From Pseudeuparius sepicola (taxonomy: Eukaryota > Arthropoda > Insecta > Coleoptera > Anthribidae): a stretch of DNA of 64,000 nt. Positions 11,911-22,546 of this stretch are shown piece after piece; within the stretch, counting starts at the first letter, position 1; each line of letters starts with the position of its first letter. The position numbers were made by a program, and so were the translations under genes. The stretch covers positions 42,383,820 through 42,447,819 of the forward strand of contig OY987301.1 in the NCBI GenBank assembly GCA_963920635.1, in the 5' to 3' direction. Below the pieces are notes generated by a model. The model had not been told where the DNA came from. It was given only the letters and a program-made list of their open reading frames with translations, and searched no databases.

Positions 11911-13868
11911 GGCAGAATGTAAAGGCGAAGTCGGCAATAAATCATCAAAGAGAGAGCGCTATATCTATTGCTTTACTTGCACTCGCACTATTACACTCAT
12001 GTCTCCTCCAATTTGTATTCGACGTACGTCTTAAAGTTCGCTAAGCACCTTTCATGAAAGGAAGAGAGATAGAAAACCTAGTACTTGTCTTGCATTACTA
12101 GTTGATTGTTTAAGACAGGCAGGGTCGGCCTAGAATAAATTATTGCTTTACTACCTGATGTGAACGGACGGATTAAAAATTTGTACTTAGGTACCTGTTG
12201 TAATTTCATTTGTAATTTTTGAAGATTAATTCCGTAATTTAGACTGGCAAAAGATAATGATCCTGAAATTCAAAGTAGGTCTTAGGTATTTAAATAATAA
12301 TTATTGTAATGGTTATTTGTAATATTTTTAGTTACAAATTAAATTTTTAGTTACATTTAAATTAATAATAATTGGGTCTATGTCAACGTCCAATATCTTT
12401 TCTTTTTCCCAATAATCCTTAATAACGTTCTCGGTGTGTTTTATACAACTGGACCAGTTTTCTTTAGTGACTTCCTGGAGAGCTTCTTTCCAAATAGACA
12501 TTACCGTGTTATCATCATGCATTGCCTCATATACAATTTTCTTATTAAAAAAAGTTTTGCATATGGCCCATATAAATTCTATTGCATTAAATATACAACG
12601 ATATGGGGAAAGCCTCAACACTTGATGTCCCATTTTATTAATTATATTGTCAAACGCATAAGGCAACTTGGATTTGTAATTTTTAACGATCTGGAGCAAC
12701 TCACGTTTAAGGGAATTTTCAGGAAAATATTTTTTTTTATTTCGAAGCCAGTTAATTGTTTCTTATTTTGTATTGGGCTCATTTTCACACAGTCTGGAAT
12801 GGTATTTCGCATTGTCCATTATAATTAAAGAAGGGTTTTCAAGTTTCGGCAATAGTTTCTCCTCCAACCTTTTTCAAACATTTCGGCGTTCATATTATCG
12901 TGGTAGTCTGCACTTTTATTTTTAGTTGAAAATATAAGCTCAGCGCCATCAATAAATCCGTCCTTATTACCGGCATGAACAATTATAAACCTTTTGCCAT
13001 CATTCGCTTTTTTGTTGTACACACATTTTCGATTTTTGTCGTGCCAAGCTCTCATATTCGCCCCGTGTTGAAAAATTCGGGTCTCGTCTAAGAACACTAC
13101 GTCTAGAGGGCAGCTTGAAAATAAATTGGATGTATATTGTCGTAGAAATTGAACTTTTTTTTGATGCTAGATCTGGCTTTTCCATTAAGTATTGTCTTCC
13201 ATCGTTTATTTTGTACTTAAATCCAAGATTCCTTAAAATCTCACTTAACGTTGATTTGCTGCAGCTCAAAATTCCCCTTTTTTCCAGTTCTTCGCATATT
13301 TTTTCCCTAGTTAAGTGTTGCTTGTTAGTTGTCATGTCATAAATCATAAATCAAACTTCTTATTTCTCCTTTATCCGATTCTGTCAAATCTTTAGTTTTC
13401 CGGGCTGCTTTACTTTTAGTGTGCACCATTTTAATATGTAATATGTTTAATGCCTTCTTGCCTAATTCGTGAAATGGTCCTTGTAATAATCTGTAATGCC
13501 TCCGATGCACATTGAAGTACCGATAAATTTTCACGTGTGTTCTCTTTTTTTTCTTGGAAATATTTCACCACATTTAATATTAATTTTCTACTTTGGGCAC
13601 TGAATACTTCACGCTGCATTGTTATTACAGGAAGTCTATCACCAAAATAAACCAAATATTTAATTACTGCCCTGTTTTATAGGCGTACTCCCATTTGAAT
13701 ATATTATCTTCATTAACATAATGTAGCAGACAAGGACAGAGTAATAAAAAGTTGGTTTTGCGTTTCTTTAAGCCGAACCCCTCGCTCCAAAACATAAGGG
13801 AGAGCAGGTAGGAAAATCATAGCCCATCTCTCTCGATTTTATGGCCGACTTCGCCTTTACATTCTGCC
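11911..13868 (-). mobile_element. IS630/Tc1/mariner-like element, right palindrome arm
   Basis: Reverse-complement copy of the element at 3087-5044, including its 25-bp terminal inverted repeats. It exists because the whole arm is mirrored, so it does not represent an independent transposition. Confidence 0.7.
12328..13619 (-). pseudogene. IS630/Tc1/mariner-like transposase, broken (right arm)
   Basis: Mirror of 3336-4627 with the same interruptions. The pieces run 13619 to 13337 (N-terminal), 13347-13000, 13097-12825 (FLDETRIF) and 12699-12328 (RLSPYRC and IEFIW). Sharing every inactivating change with the left copy shows that the duplication happened after the gene died. Confidence 0.75.
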
Positions 13869-14052
13869 GTTGATTATTCCTCACTCAACGATTCACAAGT
13901 ACAAGCAAAAAATGCCAAACTTTCTGTGTATGGAATTGTTTTACTTATTCAAATGATAAAAATGTTCTTAAATAATGGATCTTAAATCGAAATTGGCTTT
14001 GTAATTTCATGCTCAAACGGACACTAATTGATTAATATTTATTACCTATATG

Positions 14053-14275
14053 CCCCATGCCGTTATAACGTGTACCAAATATGACTTAAATATCTCAACT
14101 AGTTTGTAAAATATTCAATAAATTCCACATATTTCTTGCAACTTTAACACCCTGTAACTTTTTTATAAGGCCTTAAAATGATATAGTTTATAGAAGAAAG
14201 TGCGGTTATTTTTTGGTTTTCTATCACCTGTTGAAGTGTTGCAGATTAAAACTGAATCACCCTGTATATTTTTGT
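14053..14275 (+). mobile_element. Partial copy of the palindrome-centre foldback element
   Basis: This matches 8865-9066, the right half of the central foldback element, ending in AATCACCCTGTATATTT. It has a few substitutions and a short insertion (TAGTTTATAGAAGAAAG against TAGTTTAAGAAAG), so it is a separate genomic copy. It starts one base after palindrome symmetry is lost. Confidence 0.75.
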
Positions 14276-15140
14276 TGTAGACTATTAATTTTAAAGACTC
14301 AGTATCTGAGCCGAAAATTTTATAATTAAGCCACATCCAGAAAATTATCTATTCCACACATTATAAGCAATCCACTATAGTAAAATCGTGCAACTCTTAC
14401 GCCTGGAGTAAACAAGAGCACGTGGGTTGAAATATCTGCCATAGCCGCACGGAGGTACGACCTTTATTTAATTTTAGTCTTAAATTGTGTACATCAATAT
14501 ATTTCAGACAAGAATTCTTGGCTTAATTAAAATGGTTCAAAACATCGATAAAATTATTTGTGGCAGTGTCTAAATAGCTGAAAGCAACAAGATAAAACCG
14601 AATATCTACACTTCTGCGATCGAGCACGTCCCTGTTGCCGAGTCGGGTGAAATTTTATAGCCTACCGACCAATCGCGGATCGTCATTGAACACGTGGTTT
14701 TATTTACGCCAGGCGTACGGATTGCTCGATTTTAGTATAGGTTCTGAATAATTATTATATAAATAACCGCGTATACGTCCCTGTGTTCAGCATGAAACAT
14801 CTACCGAATGTACGACTGTCTAGGAATAGATGACTCTCGGTAATACAAATAATACAGTTTTGTTTTCCTTCTACATTAGCGGGTCGGGGGGAAGAAGACG
14901 AGGCAATTTGTTTACATTGGCGTTTCTTAAATTCAGTCTTTCCTATTTTGTAATGCATAATAACAAGTTTTTTTTATAGAATTGTATGTCGTATAATATA
15001 ATATATGCTTTGAGATACTTATATTTACAAAATAACCTAAATCGTATAAAAAAACTGGAAGCCTTGAATGTGCCAACAATAACATCTTTTTTAATATCAT
15101 GAAACAAAACAAATTGCCTTTGGTAATGAATCTATTCCTA
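14276..15140. other. Intergenic DNA with MITE pieces
   Basis: No gene. Strings AGGAATAGATGACTC, AGCGGGTCGGGGGGAAGAA (about 14820-14895) and GTAATGAATCTATTCCTA (15123-15140) match the MITE at 33382-33543. A related MITE therefore appears to have been interrupted here, its right end touching the foldback element at 15141. Confidence 0.5.
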
Positions 15141-16396
15141 TACAGGGTGTCCAACTTTAAAACTGTACAAATCTGTAAAATCTTAATTTTTGAAGATAAA
15201 CGCCTAAACTTTTTTTTATTTGAAAGGCCTTCAAAAACCGCTTCTTTTGACCTTCCTGTCATTTTCAAAATGCAAATCCAGGGCCGGCTGCGATTTTTTT
15301 ATACCCCCGATTTTCACGAAAACCATTTAGCGATTTTTTTTATTCAAAATCTTACCCCACAGCGTTCATCAGAACACCCCAAGACCCCTATATACCAAAT
15401 TTGAATAAAAAATATACAGGGAGTTTCATTTTGCAGGTTGTTAAAGTTGAGCGAAATTAGGAATTTCAAAATCTTCTGCAGAGTCAACAGTTCCATGGAA
15501 TCCCCTCAAAACAGTTGAATGGTCAATGGGACCACTCAAGGTGTTGGTGTGCAAAGGTCCAATACAAAATATACAGAGTGTTCTTATTATCTGTGCCATC
15601 TCAAATTACTGAATTTTTGGAACTTTGTACGGGTTAAAAATCGAGTATATCAAAACCGCTCCACACACTATAAACGAGCTAAATCTAAAAAATACAGAAA
15701 CCTGCCAGTCAGTAAGTCCATATCAGTTAAGGTTGCTGGTGTGCCACAACAGGAAATGCACAGAAAATATATCATCTCAGGCAGTGACTTTGTTCAGATA
15801 GGTCCAATAATTTAAATTGTTTTTATTTGTTGATTGGCATTTTGTAAAGAAATAAACTACTTTTGTGTTTATCAATATTTTTCAATGATTCCAGAACAAT
15901 CTTGATTCCGTAGAAATTTTATAAAATTTCAGAACTTTGAGATGGCTCAGAGAAAAATACCCCGTATATTTTTATAGTAAATATTTTCACACCAACATTT
16001 TGAGTGGTCCTGTTAACCATTCAACTGTTTTGAAGGGATTCCATGGCACACTTGTCTCGCCAGATGCCTTTAAAATTCCTATTTTGCTCAACTTTGACAC
16101 CCTACAGAATGGAACTCCCTGTATATTTTTTAATCAAATTTGGTATATAGAGGTTATGGGGTGTTCTGATTAACGCTGTGGTATCAGATTTTAAATAAAA
16201 AAATCGCTAAATGGTTTTTGTGAAAATCGGGGGTATAAAAAAAATCGCAGCCGGCCCTGGATTTGCTTTTTGAAAATGGTAGGAAGGTTAAAAGAAGCGG
16301 TTTTTGAAGGCCTTTCAAATAAAAAAAGTTTAGGCGATTATCTCCAAAAATGAAGATTTTACGGATTTGTACAATTTTAAAGTTGGACACCCTGTA
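15141..16396. mobile_element. Foldback element with TACAGGGTGTCC ends
   Basis: Begins TACAGGGTGTCCAACTTTAA and ends with the complement AGTTGGACACCCTGTA. About 0.5 kb on each side pairs with the other at roughly 85-90% by eye, including the shared GGCCGGCTGCGATTTTTT block and the internal CAGGGAGTTTCATTTTGCAG block. Both arms contain open frames that are only shadows of the repeat. A diverged relative lies at 32600-32895. Confidence 0.75.
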
Positions 16397-16584
16397 TATC
16401 GTTGATCTGACCAATTGGAACACGGTTCATCGCTAATGGTGAGGTGATCACGTTGTGTTCTCTGCTTACTCTTTAACGTAAGTGGACAATAGTATTGTTT
16501 TTGGTAAATGTAGAAGCTCGAAGAATTAAAGCTAACTACTCGAAATGGAGAGTTGCTTATAGCATTCCTACGTTTCGAACTAAA

Positions 16585-16907
16585 AATTAAAAGTAAAAAA
16601 ATATTTTTAAAAAAAGCTTTTATTTAAATGCGCTAAAAAGAATAAAATAATCTTTTCTTTTAAAACTTTTACTATCAACTTATAACGTCATTCCACAATT
16701 TATATGATATAAAAGCTTGTCGCGAGATTTAAGTAGTGGTATTTACTTAGTTTGAAAACTTAAATCTCGCGACAAGCTTTTATATCATATAAATTGTGGA
16801 ATGACGTTATAAGTTGATAGTAAAAGTTTTAAAAGAAAAGATTATTTTATTCTTTTTAGCGCATTTAAATAAAAGCTTTTTTTAAAAATATTTTTTTACT
16901 TTTAATT
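16585..16907. repeat. Perfect hairpin, 149-bp arms with 25-bp loop
   Basis: Left arm 16585-16733 and right arm 16759-16907 are reverse complements without any mismatch that I can find. The loop is 25 bp. The arm contains AAGCTTTTATTTAAATGC, and AAATAAAAGCTTTT recurs at 17592-17605 after the tandem array. The hairpin and array may therefore be parts of one composite transposable element. Confidence 0.85.
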
Positions 16908-17033
16908 TATTTTGTAATTTTTAGTTTGGCCAGGTGTCTGAGTCTATTCATCTCAGTTAACGCATCATTGTTGCAAGGTCGTTTGCCGGTTAGTTTAGAA
17001 CAGTCTAGCTCTTCAATGAGGAGACCTTCTAAT

Positions 17034-17520
17034 GACAATCTTGGGTGTTCCGCCATGTTGGATTTAGAATGACGTCACACATATAATCATGCATTGTCAT
17101 CCAAATTAAACGTGTGTACAAAATTTCAGCTCGATCGGTTGAAATTTAACTAGTCCGCCATCTTGAGTGTTCCGCCATGTTGGATTTAGAATGACGTCAC
17201 ACATATAATCATGCATTGTCATCCAAATTAAACGTGTGTACAAAATTTCAGCTCGATCGGTTGAAATTTAACTAGTCCGCCATCTTGAGTGTTCCGCCAT
17301 GTTGGATTTAGAATGACGTCACACATATAATCATGCATTGTCATCCAAATTAAACGTGTGTACAAAATTTCAGCTCGATCGGTTGAAATTTAACTAGTCC
17401 GCCATCTTGGGTGATCCGCCATGTTGGATTTAGAATGACGTCACACATATAATCATGCATTGTCATCCAAATTAAACGTGTGTACAAAATTTCAGCTCGA
17501 TCGGTTGAAGATATCTGCTT
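17034..17520 (+). repeat. Tandem array, four copies of a 122-bp unit
   Basis: The string TGTTCCGCCATG (TGATCCGCCATG in the last copy) recurs at 17046, 17168, 17290 and 17412, giving a period of exactly 122 bp. Units contain GAATGACGTCACACATATAA and TTTCAGCTCGATCGGTTGAA and are nearly identical to each other. The fourth unit diverges at its end into the flanking microsatellite. Tandem arrays next to tetranucleotide tracts occur in several non-autonomous insect elements, including Helentron-related ones. I cannot confirm that class here. Confidence 0.85.
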
Positions 17521-17555
17521 CAAAATTGAGTTGCAAGATTCCACCCGAACAAATT

Positions 17556-17583
17556 ACATACATACATACATACATACATACAT
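17556..17583 (+). repeat. (ACAT)n microsatellite
   Basis: Seven uninterrupted ACAT units follow the 122-bp array directly. A TTGCAAGTTAAATAAAAG tail follows. Confidence 0.9.
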
Positions 17584-17742
17584 TGCAAGTTAAATAAAAG
17601 CTTTTAATAAGGTAAAAAGCAGCTGCACTTGCCCCTTTATTTAATTTATAGCTTGAAAGGAAATATATTTTATTGACTAACAGACTTCTAGATTCTGCGC
17701 ATTCTCCTCATTATTTACTTACAGGTTTTCCTGAATATGGTA

Positions 17743-19149
17743 TACACTGTGTCCCGGATAAGAATGAACAGCATGGGGATATTGCAAACGGTGAGAGATA
17801 GGGCAACGGTTAAATGGGGAAAAAGTTGCGCAATTTCGAGGTCAATAAAATGGCACAAACAGATTTCTAATATATTTTTTCGTTTTTGAGTTATTTTGAA
17901 AAAGTTGCTATCACAGATAGAGAAAAAAGAAAAGCACTTTCTTATGGCACTTTTTAACGGGCATTAAGATGGCGTTTTTAGATTTGTTCTACAACGTTTC
18001 GTTTTTGAGAAACCATCTTCAACTTAATTTTTTTAAATACGGACCTGGTTTTTTTTTCAGATTTTAAAAGCACTTTTCATTGCAAATACCATGATGTATG
18101 ACACTAAATATTTTTAAAATGTTTTGAGACAATTATACTGAAAATTCATTTTTTCCATTATTTTTTTTTACAACTTATCTTTCAATTCGAGAACTAAAAA
18201 AAGGACGGCACATACGATAATAAAAAATAAATAAAAATACTCCACCTAGAAGGCTTTGAAACAACGAAACCAATCCCTTGTCATTTGTCATAACTCCTAC
18301 TGTATCATTTAGTTAACAATTTATTTCATTACAAATGGAGGGTGCTTTTTCAAATGACGACAAATTTAACATGTCAGCATGTTATATCTTGTGTCACAGA
18401 AATAGTGTAGAGGCCAAACGAATGTATTTTTGCAATTAATAATTGGCAAAAGTTATTGATTACGTTGGCTTAAAGTTTTCTTCTCGCAATTAGGAAAAGC
18501 GAAGAATTTACTCCAAAACACAATGCGACACTGTTTGCTGTACAACAACAGAGGAAAACACTTTACCAGACGCAGGGCCGTACAATTTAAAAATATTAAG
18601 TTTTCGAAGTAAAAATAAACTGTAAGTTAAATTGTTGTCAATACTGATTAATATTTAGACTACAGATACAGGGCCGCATTAGACAAAAATGAATGGAAAA
18701 AAAGGAATTTTCAGTATAATTGTCTCAAAACATTTTAAAAATATTTCGTGTCATACATCATGGTATTTGCAATGAAAAGTGCTTTCAAAATCTACAAAAA
18801 AAAATCCAGGTCCGTATTTAAAAAAATAAAGTTGAAGATGGTTTCTCAAAAACGAAACGTTGTAGGACAAATCTAAAAACGCCGTCTTAAGGCCCGTTAA
18901 AAAGTGCCATAAGAAAGTGTTTTTCTTTTTTCTCTATCTGTGATAACAACTTCAGAAAAAAATAAAATCGAAAACGCAAAATTTTACTTATTTCAAAATA
19001 ACTCAAAAACGAAAAAAGATATTAAAAATCTGTTTGTGCCATTTTATTGACCTCAAAATTGCGCAACTTTTTCCCCATTTAACCGTTGCCCTATCTCTCA
19101 CCGTTTGCAATATCCCCATGCTGTTAATTCTTATCCGGGACACAGTGTA
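17743..19149. mobile_element. Foldback element with TACACTGTGTCCCGG ends
   Basis: Begins TACACTGTGTCCCGGATAAG and ends with the complement. About 430 bp on each side pair with moderate divergence. Shared blocks include GAGAGATAGGGCAACGGTTA and AAACCATCTTCAACTT. The middle (about 18180-18690) is unpaired and has no coding capacity. A TA precedes and follows the ends. Confidence 0.75.
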
Positions 19150-20190
19150 TATCTAGCAACCTCCCAATTTTTATTTTTCCGTCATGGTACTTATAGCAAC
19201 TTTTCCGCAGTAAGGATCTTAAAACCATTAAGAAAATATATGTAGCAACGTGAAATTTACGTAAATTTTAATATTTTTCAGAACAATCACTTTGAATTAT
19301 ACCAAATAAATAATATCAATATTTTTCTAGTATAAAATAAGTGCGGCGTATACATAGTTTCGTTTCCCACAAATCCCACAAAAAGCACCACTTTTTCTAA
19401 TTATCCCTACATCTTGCCTCTTCTACGTCGTTCCTGATTACCATTTTTAGTAGCTGAATTATGATTATTAACACGATACTTACATACAATTTACTTAAAA
19501 ATGTTAATCAAAATTTGAATTTTCACTAACGCAAACACTACCCCTTGAATTTTTTTCTTGGCTAACTTGTTAACTTACTTATAAAGGCGCTATGGAGTGC
19601 AGTCGCGTTATTAAAAAAAAATAGTTATTTGTGTACCGAGGCCTGTGAAGCCGGAGCAAATAAGCCAAATGAGTTATAACTCATGAACTTCTGTGTGGAG
19701 GGACACATTATATTTATTAACGTGGGTTAAACAATCTAATCGGTCAAAAAGTGCACTTACGCATCTTGCAATGTAAACAAGCATAATATAAGCATCAGTA
19801 AGCGTCGTAAATAATGCAAAATATTTTACTGTTATCTTATCTGTATCGTATTTGATCTAGACGGCAGTCTCACTTTTAATGTGCCTAAAACACTCCTATG
19901 AATAATTCCGGCGGCATCAATAAAATGCGATGCGGCGCGTGGAGCTTATGCGACGCTAAGCCCCTTTGCATAGATAAATCTGAATCTAATTTCTCAGTCG
20001 ATAAAATATAGATGTTTGATGTTTTCTTTGCACGTGTTTTGTGCGGAACATGCTCCGCTAAATTATCATTTCATGTGTTGGAAATTCGCAGACGGCCTCG
20101 AGTGATTTAATATGCATTTGAGGCGACGTCTGAAAAACCATTTCCGTGTTTTACGTTTCAACGTAAAACGATTGTATTATTTAAAGATTG
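19150..20190. other. No gene seen
   Basis: AT-rich sequence with no supportable frame. A short GTGTACCGAGGCCT segment near 19633 resembles the ends of the small inverted repeat at 34398-34513. Confidence 0.45.
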
Positions 20191-20194
20191 TACA

Positions 20195-20475
20195 TGTACA
20201 GTATGTACTGCCCTTAACTTTTTAAATTTTGGACCTAGAAAAACATTATAAACATGATAGTTGTAGGAAATTTCCTTGCAATCTCAATGCACTGATCAGA
20301 AAAACAATTGAACGTCGCATTTTCATAGACAAAACATATATTTTTTAATGCATATTATTAATCAAACCGTTTGCCAGTTTACAGTCATATTTTTTAATCA
20401 AGATTGCCGTGTAGAGCATAAGATCAGTAGTTGTTTCGTTGAGTGCATCCCCCTAAAAAATAAAATGAAACAATA
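20195..20475. repeat. Left half of a widely spaced inverted repeat
   Basis: Blocks such as GGAAATTTCCTTGCAATCTC, CTGATCAGAAAAACAATTGA, ACCGTTTGCCAGTTTA and GTAGTTGTTTCGTTG recur in reverse orientation and reverse order at 25445-25795, about 5 kb away. The two look like long, diverged ends of one old element that has since received other insertions. Confidence 0.65.
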
Positions 20476-20510
20476 TTTTCTAGACACTAAAAGTTGACAA
20501 CTTTGATTTG

Positions 20511-20883
20511 TACAGGGTGTTTCTAAATTGCACCACAATATTTTATAGGGCTACTCTCCCGTTAAAATTGAGGGGGGGTCTTCCGAATTACACCCTACAA
20601 AAATATGAGGGTAAAACATAGTTTTTATTTATTTTCTCTACTATGCAAAGAGGTAGAAAGTTGAAATTTGGTGGACCAGTTGCACTCATAGAACGACATT
20701 TTGTGACATTTTTTCAACCCTAAAAAATGAGTGGATGTGGATGAAAAAACCAACCCCTACATTATTTATTTTTCGCCAGAATTTTTTAACCAAAAAGGAA
20801 ACATTTATATGAAAGACCCCCCTTGATTTTAACGGGAGAATCACCCTGTAAAATATTTTGGTGCAATTTAGAAACACCCTGTA
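20511..20883. mobile_element. Small foldback element with TACAGGGTGTTTC ends
   Basis: Begins TACAGGGTGTTTCTAAATTG and ends with the complement. An inner pair CCCGTTAAAATTGAGGGGGG / CCCCCCTTGATTTTAACGGG extends the hairpin. It is about 370 bp with no coding capacity and lies just outside the left half of the widely spaced inverted repeat. Confidence 0.75.
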
Positions 20884-21912
20884 TATTTGACATAAGTATA
20901 ACCTTAAATTAAAAAAAAACTTCAAACTTTTTTGGCTAAAATTTTTATATTTTTTATTTTCTAACCTGCTGGTATGGTCGAATCTGCTTTGTTTTTCTAA
21001 AAGTTATGAATAGTATTAATTGACAATAATAATTCTTTTTTAAATATTTTTACACGGTTTTATACTCTATTTTCTTATGAAAGCCCACAAAGGCCTCGAA
21101 GGTTCCCAAAATGTGTACGATAAAATTACATAACTTTAGTTGATTTAATATTAAGTCAAATTATATTTTTAATAGATATTAAAAATTTAACAAAATAAAA
21201 TTAAATTTCAGCCCTGTCGAAGGTCACATTGTTGACCGAAAGCTTGGTTTTTTAAAAGGAAGTTATACTAATACATACAAAAATAAAACGGCACTATAAA
21301 GCTATTGTAAAAGAGTGTAGAATGGAATAAGCGAAAAATAATAGGGTGTGCCATTTTAAAAAATTGCCCAGTTTCTTACCACACTTTCGTGGAACATGCT
21401 GCATATCTCGAAATATTTTTAAAATATGGCCTTTTGGTTAGGTAGGTACCTACCTTATGACATTCAAAAAAATATTTTCAAAAATATTTTTTCGTATGTA
21501 AGTTGTGGTACTTTTTCGTACTAATGGGCCACCCTGTATATATTTATAAATATATATTATGATTAGGTGAAGAACCGTTATACAGTGTTGTATGTATGTT
21601 GTACTTGTCACGCGATTTTGAGCGAGCTCTTTTTTAACGATAGGTCGTCAAAAACTGTTGGCAAAACGTCACATTTTATTTTAAAAACCCTCTACAATAT
21701 ATTTTTGGGTCAACATTGGAAGTATCATATTTGGCATATTTTTATAAAAATTGTACACCGCCCCGGTTTCTGAAGGCTAACGCCGTTTATGTGAGTTTGA
21801 GGAGAAAAAAGGTCTTAAGAAAACGCGTAGAACACAAAAACTGTATGAAGTTTTAATTATTGCCGGAAATTTTTCGAGTACACGAATTTTTTGAAAATTT
21901 TTGTTGAATATA

Positions 21913-22304
21913 TCTTACAATGTCACATTATAATAATTAATGACATCGGTCAAAAAATTTCCGCTGTAATCACCTCCTGCTGCCTAGAGCAAGTGAGAAT
22001 ATTTCCGGAAATTTTTTGAGTTGCCATGACAACGAAGCAAAAAACGAGCCTCTGATTGGTCAAAAAAGGTAGGTATGGAATTTTCTTAAAAAATTCGTGT
22101 TAGAGAAAAATTACCGGATATTAATTCAAGAACGTGGGGGATTCGGTAAGAAAATTCCATACCTACACGTAAATTAAACGAAATTATTATCAAAATTTTT
22201 GTGAGTCTATCTTACAATGTCACATTATAATAATTAATGACATCTGTCAAAAAATTTCCGCTACAATCACCTCCTGCTGCCTATAGAGCAAGTGAGAATA
22301 TTTC
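21913..22304 (+). repeat. Direct repeat pair, ~95 bp
   Basis: The segment at 21913-22005 (TCTTACAATGTCACATTATA through GAGCAAGTGAGAATATTTC) is repeated at 22210-22304 in the same orientation with a few changes. Between them lies a GTAGGTATGGAATTTTCTTA segment that occurs inverted as TAAGAAAATTCCATACCTAC. It looks like a nested or rearranged small repeat. Confidence 0.7.
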
Positions 22305-22546
22305 GATTTTTCTTGAAAATTTCATACCGACTCCCAACTTTGGAATGTTCTATCTCGGTCACTATTGGTCGCAAACAAACAATCAAGGGGTCACACTGTA
22401 TATTCAATAATATACGGGGTGATTCACTAAAAAAACATATATGTTTTGTCTATATCTGAAAAGTTCGACTTTGTTTGTTTTTTTTTTAATTTAAGGTTAT
22501 ATAACTTGGGGAAATAGTTCATATCTTGAAGTGGAGTGGGAGGTTA

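Larger units (their letters stand above)
2904..14051. repeat. Giant palindrome, about 11.1 kb
   Basis: Every feature in the left arm recurs in reverse at a coordinate equal to 16955 minus its own position: for example the minus-strand frame 7464-7682 mirrors 9273-9491, and 3300-3524 mirrors 13431-13655. The mirrored frames have identical predicted proteins and no length changes, so the outer arms (2904 to about 8224, and about 8731 to 14051) appear identical. The innermost 250 bp of each arm still pair but have many substitutions and small indels. Symmetry stops at 2904/14051, where the flanks differ. It is either a very recent inverted duplication or an assembly artefact. Confidence 0.9.

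Noticed and set aside
15099..16423. Open frames in the foldback element
   Set aside because: They lie in the two complementary arms and mirror each other; they follow from the repeat and do not indicate a gene.
17034..17583. CRISPR-like array
   Set aside because: The 122-bp units are contiguous with no spacers, and the window is eukaryotic.
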